A DNA stretch of 27,277 bases. It comes from Caldisericota bacterium (GTDB lineage: Bacteria > CAIJMQ01 > JAADFP01). The stretch is taken from contig JAADFP010000028.1 in assembly GCA_013152825.1 (NCBI GenBank), positions 1 through 27,277 on the forward strand. The letters run 5' to 3'. The translations under genes and the position numbers were made by a program. This document shows, in pieces, positions 23,340-27,277 of the stretch (positions are counted from its first letter, which is position 1; the number at the start of each line of letters is the position of its first letter). The notes beneath the pieces were generated by a model. It saw only the letters and a program-made list of their open reading frames with translations. It was not told the DNA's origin and made no database searches.

Positions 23340-24426
23340 AATTTCTGTGATAGGCTCACGTGGAATACCCGCGCAATACAGCGGAGTAGAGAGAGCTATC
23401 GAAGAAGTATGTAAAAGACTAGTAAACAAAGGATACGAATTTTCCATATACGGCTGGAAGGGATATGCCCGTGTAGCACCCTCCCTCCCTTCTTCCCTGA
23501 AGCTTTTTTATCTGCCCACCCTGCCTCTTCGCTACCTGGGAACCCCGGTAAATACGCTCCTCTCCATTTTTCACGCCCAGATGCAGGGAGTAGATATTAT
23601 TCACCTACATTCTCTCAGTCCTGCTTTCTTCTCCTTCCTGCCCCGCCTTTTTGGGAAAAAATGCGTGGTCACTATCCATGCCCTGGACTGGAAGAGAAAA
23701 AAGTGGGGATGGATAGGAAAATTACTGCTTCGCCTGGGAGAAATATCCGCCATGATTTTTGCCCATCGGGTGGTAGTAGTCTCACGCAGTATGAAGAATT
23801 ACTACGAGAAAAATTACCGCAGGGAAATTACTTTTATCCCCAACGGCGTAAGTATCAAGGGAAATGCTCCCTCTCCCGGTGAACTGGATAGACTCGGGCT
23901 TACTCCCGGAGCTTACCTGCTTTTTGTGGGAAGAATAGTGCCGGAGAAAGGATTACACTATCTTATTCCTGCCTTTAAAGAGACAAACTTGGAGCTGGAT
24001 CTGGCCATAGTGGGAAAACCGAGTTTTACTGATAGCTACCTTGGCTACCTGAAAAGAATCTCCCCTCCCCGGGTGAAATTCCTGGGAGAGGTAAGCGGGG
24101 AAGCCCTACATGCCCTCTATGCTTACGCTGCCTTATTTGTGCTTCCCTCGGATGTGGAAGGATGTTCCTTGTCCCTGCTGGAAGCCCTCTCCTGGGGAAC
24201 ACCTGTGCTCACCAGTGATATCCCCGAATGCAGGGAAATTGTAAGAGGGAACGGTGGTATTTTTCCCAGAGGCAACAGCAAAGAATTGAGAAAAAAGCTG
24301 GAAACCCTCATTAAAAATGCAGGAGAACCGGACAAAAAGAAGATAAGAGAGGAGATCCAGAAAACCTACTCCTGGGAAAAACTAAGCAGTAAATGGGAAA
24401 AAGTTTACCAATCTCTATTATCATGA
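23329..24426 (+). CDS. GT4-family glycosyltransferase
   Basis: About 365 aa. The N-terminal Rossmann domain has VIGSRGIPAQYSGVERAIEE, typical of DUF1972-containing GT4 enzymes. The nucleotide-sugar domain has LLFVGRIVPEKGLHYLIPAF and the E-x7-E motif in EGCSLSLLEALSWGTPVLTSD. The first standard start is GTG 23347, but it would delete the first beta-strand (VRIS) and lies 23 nt from the SD. AAGGAGG (23317-23323) is ideally placed for ATT 23329, which adds SVRIS and completes the family N-terminus. ATT is a rare but known start codon, so I prefer it with caution. The gene follows and overlaps the end of the nucleotidyltransferase gene, and its stop overlaps the next start (ATGA). Confidence 0.9.
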   Translation: MSVRISVIGSRGIPAQYSGVERAIEEVCKRLVNKGYEFSIYGWKGYARVAPSLPSSLKLFYLPTLPLRYLGTPVNTLLSIFHAQMQGVDIIHLHSLSPAFFSFLPRLFGKKCVVTIHALDWKRKKWGWIGKLLLRLGEISAMIFAHRVVVVSRSMKNYYEKNYRREITFIPNGVSIKGNAPSPGELDRLGLTPGAYLLFVGRIVPEKGLHYLIPAFKETNLELDLAIVGKPSFTDSYLGYLKRISPPRVKFLGEVSGEALHALYAYAALFVLPSDVEGCSLSLLEALSWGTPVLTSDIPECREIVRGNGGIFPRGNSKELRKKLETLIKNAGEPDKKKIREEIQKTYSWEKLSSKWEKVYQSLLS

Positions 24427-26096
24427 GTATCAGTAATAGGAAGAAATATATCGCTGCGGCTTTTGGGCTGGGAATTCTCTTTTTCCTGGGAAACCTTTTC
24501 TGGATAATTAAAGACAGGACCCCTCTTCTCTACGATAGTTACTGGAATTTCCTCTTCAGCATGAAACTGTTCCAGGGCATTAAAAGTGGTAATCTTTCTG
24601 AAATTCACCGAATAATCTCCTATTATAGAATTCCTTTCCTTATCCCCCTCATCACTGCTCCTTTTTACTTTATCTCTGGAATTAACCAGGATATGGCAGT
24701 AATAGCAGGCAGCACCCTTACTATAGGAATACTGATTTTTTCTCTCTTTAAACTGGGGGAAGAGATATCCGGTTATCGGGCCGGGTTCTGGAGTGTATTC
24801 GTATTCCTAATGTATCCCTTAGTATTTACCCAACAGAGAACGTTTATGATGGATTTGCCTCTCACTGCCTTTATTTCTTTATCTATTTACCTGCTTATAA
24901 AAAGCGCAGAAGTGCACAATGCTTCTTCCCCGGCTGAAACCTCTCTATCCCCTGATTTTACACCGGGAGCAGTTCAGCCGCGGAGCGGAGATTTTAGTAA
25001 ATTAAGATTCTCTTTACTTTTTGCCGTTGTCTTTATACTGGGTTTACTGATTAAGATAAATTTTATCCTTTTCGTAGTTCCTCCTTTACTGTGGATGGGG
25101 ATTAAAAGGTGGAAAGAATGGAAACTAAGGAATAAACTCATTCTTCTTATACTGCTACTTGCCGGTATTTTCTTCTTCATTTTCTTTTTCATCAGCACAG
25201 AAGAAAGCGGAAAAGCATGGATGTCTTTCATAAAAGGAGGAATGCTGGGGAAAGAATACTGGATATATCTTGTGAAAAATACTTTCTTAATGGTGAGTGA
25301 AGGAACCAGTTTTTTCTTTGCCCTGGTTTTCCTGATAGCATTTCTATTCTATCGCCGGATTCCCTTAAAACACCGCGATATACTCGCCCTGTGGTTTCTC
25401 CCTTCTCTTTTCATACTCACCCTGTTCCGGGTAGACAGGAGAATCTTTCTCCCTCTTCTGCCCGTCCTGGCCCTGGTAAGCGGTGCAGGAATAGCAAACT
25501 TGAAAAACGCAAAGCTGCGCGGTTTTGTTCTAAGTCTGATAATACTGGTGGGAAGCATACAATACTTTGCCATTTCTTTCGGCATAGATTTCCTTCCCCT
25601 TAGTGTCACAGTCAACGAATACCCGGTGGAAAAATCAGAGAAGATGCCCTTTACCCACGGTTTGCTTCACCTCACCCTGTTTACCCAGATAGTTAATATA
25701 CCGCCTAACCCTTTCCAATTCTCCCATCCCTCCCCCTATGACTGGAAAGGGCAAGAAATATTTGAGCTTATAAAGAACCAGGGAAAAGAAAACAGCAAGG
25801 TAGTCATTCTGAGCAAAAGAAAAGAGCTATGGATGCTTGTTCACTATTATTCCTCCCGCCAGGATTTCCCACTGGAAATATGGAGCCTGGACGGCAGTCC
25901 CCTTTTGTATGAGATAAAGGGGTGGGAGAAGAATGGCGAACAGGAAATCTCGTTGCGGGAAAATTTCCTTCCTCTATTTGAAAATGCAGATTTTATCATC
26001 CGAGAAATCAGCCAGGAGGAAAAAGTCGAGAAATTTCCCAACCAATATGCCCGGGACGGGAACTCTACCAGAGACAGGAGAAAACCAGAAGAATGA
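24423..26096 (+). CDS. ArnT/PMT-like membrane glycosyltransferase
   Basis: 557 aa from ATG 24423, which forms an ATGA overlap with the GT4 stop; ATG 24393 would add ten residues but lies inside the GT4 gene. About ten to twelve transmembrane helices form the N-terminal two thirds (KKYIAAAFGLGILFFLGNLF first), followed by a soluble C-terminal domain. YDSYWNF near the N-terminus takes the place of the acidic substrate motif of GT39/83 enzymes, and RTFMMDLPLTAF matches the second conserved helix. A Ser/Pro-rich loop (HNASSPAETSLSPDFTPG) interrupts the loop before LRFSLLFAVVF. Probably transfers a lipid-linked sugar to a surface glycan or lipid. The stop overlaps a 49-aa ORF (ATGA). Confidence 0.85.
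   Translation: MSISNRKKYIAAAFGLGILFFLGNLFWIIKDRTPLLYDSYWNFLFSMKLFQGIKSGNLSEIHRIISYYRIPFLIPLITAPFYFISGINQDMAVIAGSTLTIGILIFSLFKLGEEISGYRAGFWSVFVFLMYPLVFTQQRTFMMDLPLTAFISLSIYLLIKSAEVHNASSPAETSLSPDFTPGAVQPRSGDFSKLRFSLLFAVVFILGLLIKINFILFVVPPLLWMGIKRWKEWKLRNKLILLILLLAGIFFFIFFFISTEESGKAWMSFIKGGMLGKEYWIYLVKNTFLMVSEGTSFFFALVFLIAFLFYRRIPLKHRDILALWFLPSLFILTLFRVDRRIFLPLLPVLALVSGAGIANLKNAKLRGFVLSLIILVGSIQYFAISFGIDFLPLSVTVNEYPVEKSEKMPFTHGLLHLTLFTQIVNIPPNPFQFSHPSPYDWKGQEIFELIKNQGKENSKVVILSKRKELWMLVHYYSSRQDFPLEIWSLDGSPLLYEIKGWEKNGEQEISLRENFLPLFENADFIIREISQEEKVEKFPNQYARDGNSTRDRRKPEE
24931..24980. repeat. 8-bp inverted repeat within a coding loop
   Basis: CGGCTGAA (24931-24938) and TTCAGCCG (24973-24980) bound a 50-bp segment coding for a Ser/Pro-rich loop of the glycosyltransferase. 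Confidence 0.6.
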
Positions 26097-26242
26097 TAGA
26101 GGAAAGCGATGAAGAGGCATATCCCCAGCTTGTAAAAAAACTGCAGGAAATAAACGAGTGGATAGATAAGGAATCCCCCTTCAAACCGATTAAAGAAATC
26201 TCGCTGCCTGACCGTACCCATCTCCAGATTCTAATGCGGTAA
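26093..26242 (+). CDS. small hypothetical protein, 49 aa
   Basis: ATG 26093 forms an ATGA overlap with the stop of the upstream glycosyltransferase, and the frame runs to TAA 26240-26242. The sequence (MIEESDEEAYPQLVKKLQEI, then NEWIDKESPFKPIKEISLPD) is acidic then mixed, with one amphipathic helix and no membrane segment. Overlap coupling and gene-like codon use support it as real. I do not recognise a family; it may be a small partner of the glycosyltransferase. Confidence 0.55.
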   Translation: MIEESDEEAYPQLVKKLQEINEWIDKESPFKPIKEISLPDRTHLQILMR

Positions 26243-26490
26243 GGAAGGGGAGAGACTGCACTTGAGGCTATAGATTGGTAGAAGGGAATAAGTGGGGGGG
26301 TGAGTAAGAAATAAGATACATGATTCCTGCTTCCGTAGGAATGACAAAAGAAGCGCCGATGCAGGATGCAGGGAGGAAGCACAGAGAAGAGAAGGAAAGC
26401 GAAAAAGTAAGTAAGGGAGGGAGAGTGCAGTAGTTAGTAGATGATAGTTGAGGAAGGAATAGGGATTAGCTTTGAGTTAGTGAGGAAGTG
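26243..26490 (+). repeat. intergenic word-repeat block
   Basis: Weaker copies of the words seen elsewhere: GAGGCTATAGATTGGTAGAA, AAATAAGATACATGATTCC, GATTCCTGCTTCCGTAGGAA with ATGAC, GATGCAGGATGCAGGGAGG, GTAGTTAGTAGATGATAGT. No gene is visible. Confidence 0.6.
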
Positions 26491-26503
26491 TAGAGGATAG
26501 CCG

Positions 26504-26528
26504 TATTTACACCTCGGGAGTGTAAATA
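26504..26528. repeat. perfect 9-bp inverted repeat
   Basis: TATTTACAC (26504-26512), a 7-nt loop, then GTGTAAATA (26520-26528). No T-run follows on either strand. It contains the stop codon of the sulfatase remnant. Confidence 0.7.
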
Positions 26529-26743
26529 GACGGAAGACAGTTGATAAATCTCCTTTTTAGCTCATCAACGCTCCCATAGCCTGCGAGACTCTCTTCGGAG
26601 ATCGCGTATAGCGATTTCCAACAATCCTGTTATTGACCACGGATATACTCCCACTGCCAGAAGCCCCGGGTGAAATTGAATCCTGACGCGCTGACGCGAA
26701 GTGTATCAGAAACAACTACGACTATATTCGTTCTGCTTTTCAT
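26507..26743 (-). pseudogene. sulfatase remnant with internal deletion and nonsense codon
   Basis: The minus strand has GAGGGG then ATG 26743: MKSRTNIVVVVSDTLR is the N-terminus of an alkaline-phosphatase-superfamily sulfatase. It jumps straight to SGFNFTRGFWQWEYIRGQ, a motif that lies far downstream in intact sulfatases, so the active-site Cys/Ser region is gone. TAA at 26632-26630 then interrupts; in relatives an acidic residue (GQE) follows, and GAA to TAA would be one change. The same frame continues as QDCWKSLYAISEESLAGYGS and VDELKRRFIN to TAA 26507. An 8-bp perfect tandem repeat (26683-26698) sits at the deletion junction. Not functional. Confidence 0.7.
26683..26698. repeat. perfect 8-bp tandem duplication
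   Basis: CTGACGCG at 26683-26690 and 26691-26698, at the deletion joint of the sulfatase remnant. Confidence 0.85.
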
Positions 26744-26820
26744 GCGTTTCCCCTCTGATTTTCATATTTCAAGCGGATGCCATCCATCCCCCTAAAACGC
26801 GGCATTCTGGCACAATTTCA

Positions 26821-26872
26821 TAAAAATCGCCCATCGACGGAGTTAAGCTTTTGCTAAGCTCCGCCAATGGGC
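26821..26872 (-). terminator. intrinsic terminator after the pseudopilin-like gene
   Basis: On the minus strand, GCCCAT...ATGGGC outer arms (26872-26867 with 26834-26829) enclose a second stem CGGAG...CTCCG and a small loop, followed by GATTTTTA. It lies 47 bp past the stop of the gene ending at 26919. Confidence 0.8.
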
Positions 26873-26918
26873 AGACCAAAAGATTGCTTATAAGGTTCTC
26901 TCTCGCCGAAGTTCTTTG

Positions 26919-27277
26919 CTATTTTACAAGAAATGTAAAACCATTCTCGTCTGTGTCTGCATACCCGGGGCCGGTTAGATACCTGTTAGTTACCCACTGC
27001 ACATGCCCATCTACAAAAGCTACATCTATTCCTCCCGCGTATCGTGGAGACATATGGGAACTTCTCCAAACGTGATAAGCGTCCGCCCAGGCAATTTCCC
27101 TATTGGTGTTACCGTTGGATTCAAAGAAAAGCACAACCTTAGATGGAGGCTTTCTCACGTTAGAAAGCTTTTGGCTCTCGGAGGGATCGCCTGTAAATGG
27201 TATCAACCGGCGGTTAGCACCGTAACTGCAAGATGCTCTCGCGCCCCACACCCCTTGTCTCATGTCTGAGGGATCCC
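26919..27277 (-). CDS. H-X9-DG-type pseudopilin-like protein, partial (N-terminus off right edge)
   Basis: The frame is open from the window edge (DPSD before Met at 27263) to TAG 26919, so about 119 C-terminal residues are present. The tail RYAGGIDVAFVDGHVQWVTN matches the C-terminal signature of DUF1559 / prepilin-type 'H-X9-DG' proteins, except that Tyr stands where the His is usual. Upstream GANRRLIPFTGDPSES and PPSKVVLFFES also fit this family. Intact members begin with a type IV prepilin-like N-terminus, here outside the window, and are abundant in PVC bacteria and some candidate phyla, where they often neighbour sulfatases. The same association is seen here with the remnant at 26507-26743. 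It is followed by an intrinsic terminator. Confidence 0.82.
   Translation of the reverse strand, partial: DPSDMRQGVWGARASCSYGANRRLIPFTGDPSESQKLSNVRKPPSKVVLFFESNGNTNREIAWADAYHVWRSSHMSPRYAGGIDVAFVDGHVQWVTNRYLTGPGYADTDENGFTFLVK

Overview
The window reads as part of a chromosome from an uncultured Gram-negative bacterium. It has signal peptides, a lipobox lipoprotein, a probable outer-membrane beta-barrel, many AGA/AGG arginine codons, and intergenic spaces packed with repeated short 'words'. A two-domain nucleoside diphosphate kinase, an H-X9-DG pseudopilin-like protein and a sulfatase remnant suggest a deep-branching candidate phylum near Omnitrophota or the PVC group. That placement is inference; no rRNA or universal marker is present.

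Layout. 1-689 (-): a TPR protein running off the left edge. 709-3418 (+): a tight set of a baeRF-type release-factor homologue, a membrane serine protease (SDH_sah family) and pdxJ. 3503-5310 (+): an ECF sigma factor, a DUF5667-like single-pass membrane protein and a Met-rich exported protein. Two promoter-like sites share CGTAAC-N17-CGTC, one before the sigma gene and one before the Met-rich gene. 5587-6353: hicB-hicA bracketed by 51-bp direct repeats. 6829-7971 (-): a hotdog thioesterase and an OmpR/PhoB response regulator broken by a perfect 13-bp tandem duplication. 8112-14642 (+): a 970-aa TPR protein, a probable beta-barrel protein, a TGS-domain GTPase and a BNR/sialidase-like protein. 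15249-17047 (+): an ArnT-like glycosyltransferase with a disrupted N-terminus. 17189-19995 (+): a peptidoglycan-binding lipoprotein, a GYF/zinc-ribbon membrane protein (two frame breaks) and a two-domain NDK (one frame break). 20320-26242 (+): ddl, a TIM-barrel isomerase-like protein, a nucleotidyltransferase, a GT4 glycosyltransferase, a second ArnT-like protein and a 49-aa ORF. 26507-27277 (-): a sulfatase remnant, a terminator and a pseudopilin-like gene cut by the right edge.

Most genes serve the cell envelope: D-Ala-D-Ala synthesis, peptidoglycan binding, surface glycan transfer, outer-membrane and periplasmic scaffolding. The two strongest observations are (1) the self-contained ECF regulon with two identically spaced promoter-like sites and Met-rich partners, and (2) a cluster of reading-frame breaks, several at short tandem duplications (13, 7 and 5 bp, plus 8 bp in the sulfatase remnant). 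Either a slippage-prone genome or assembly error could explain the second.
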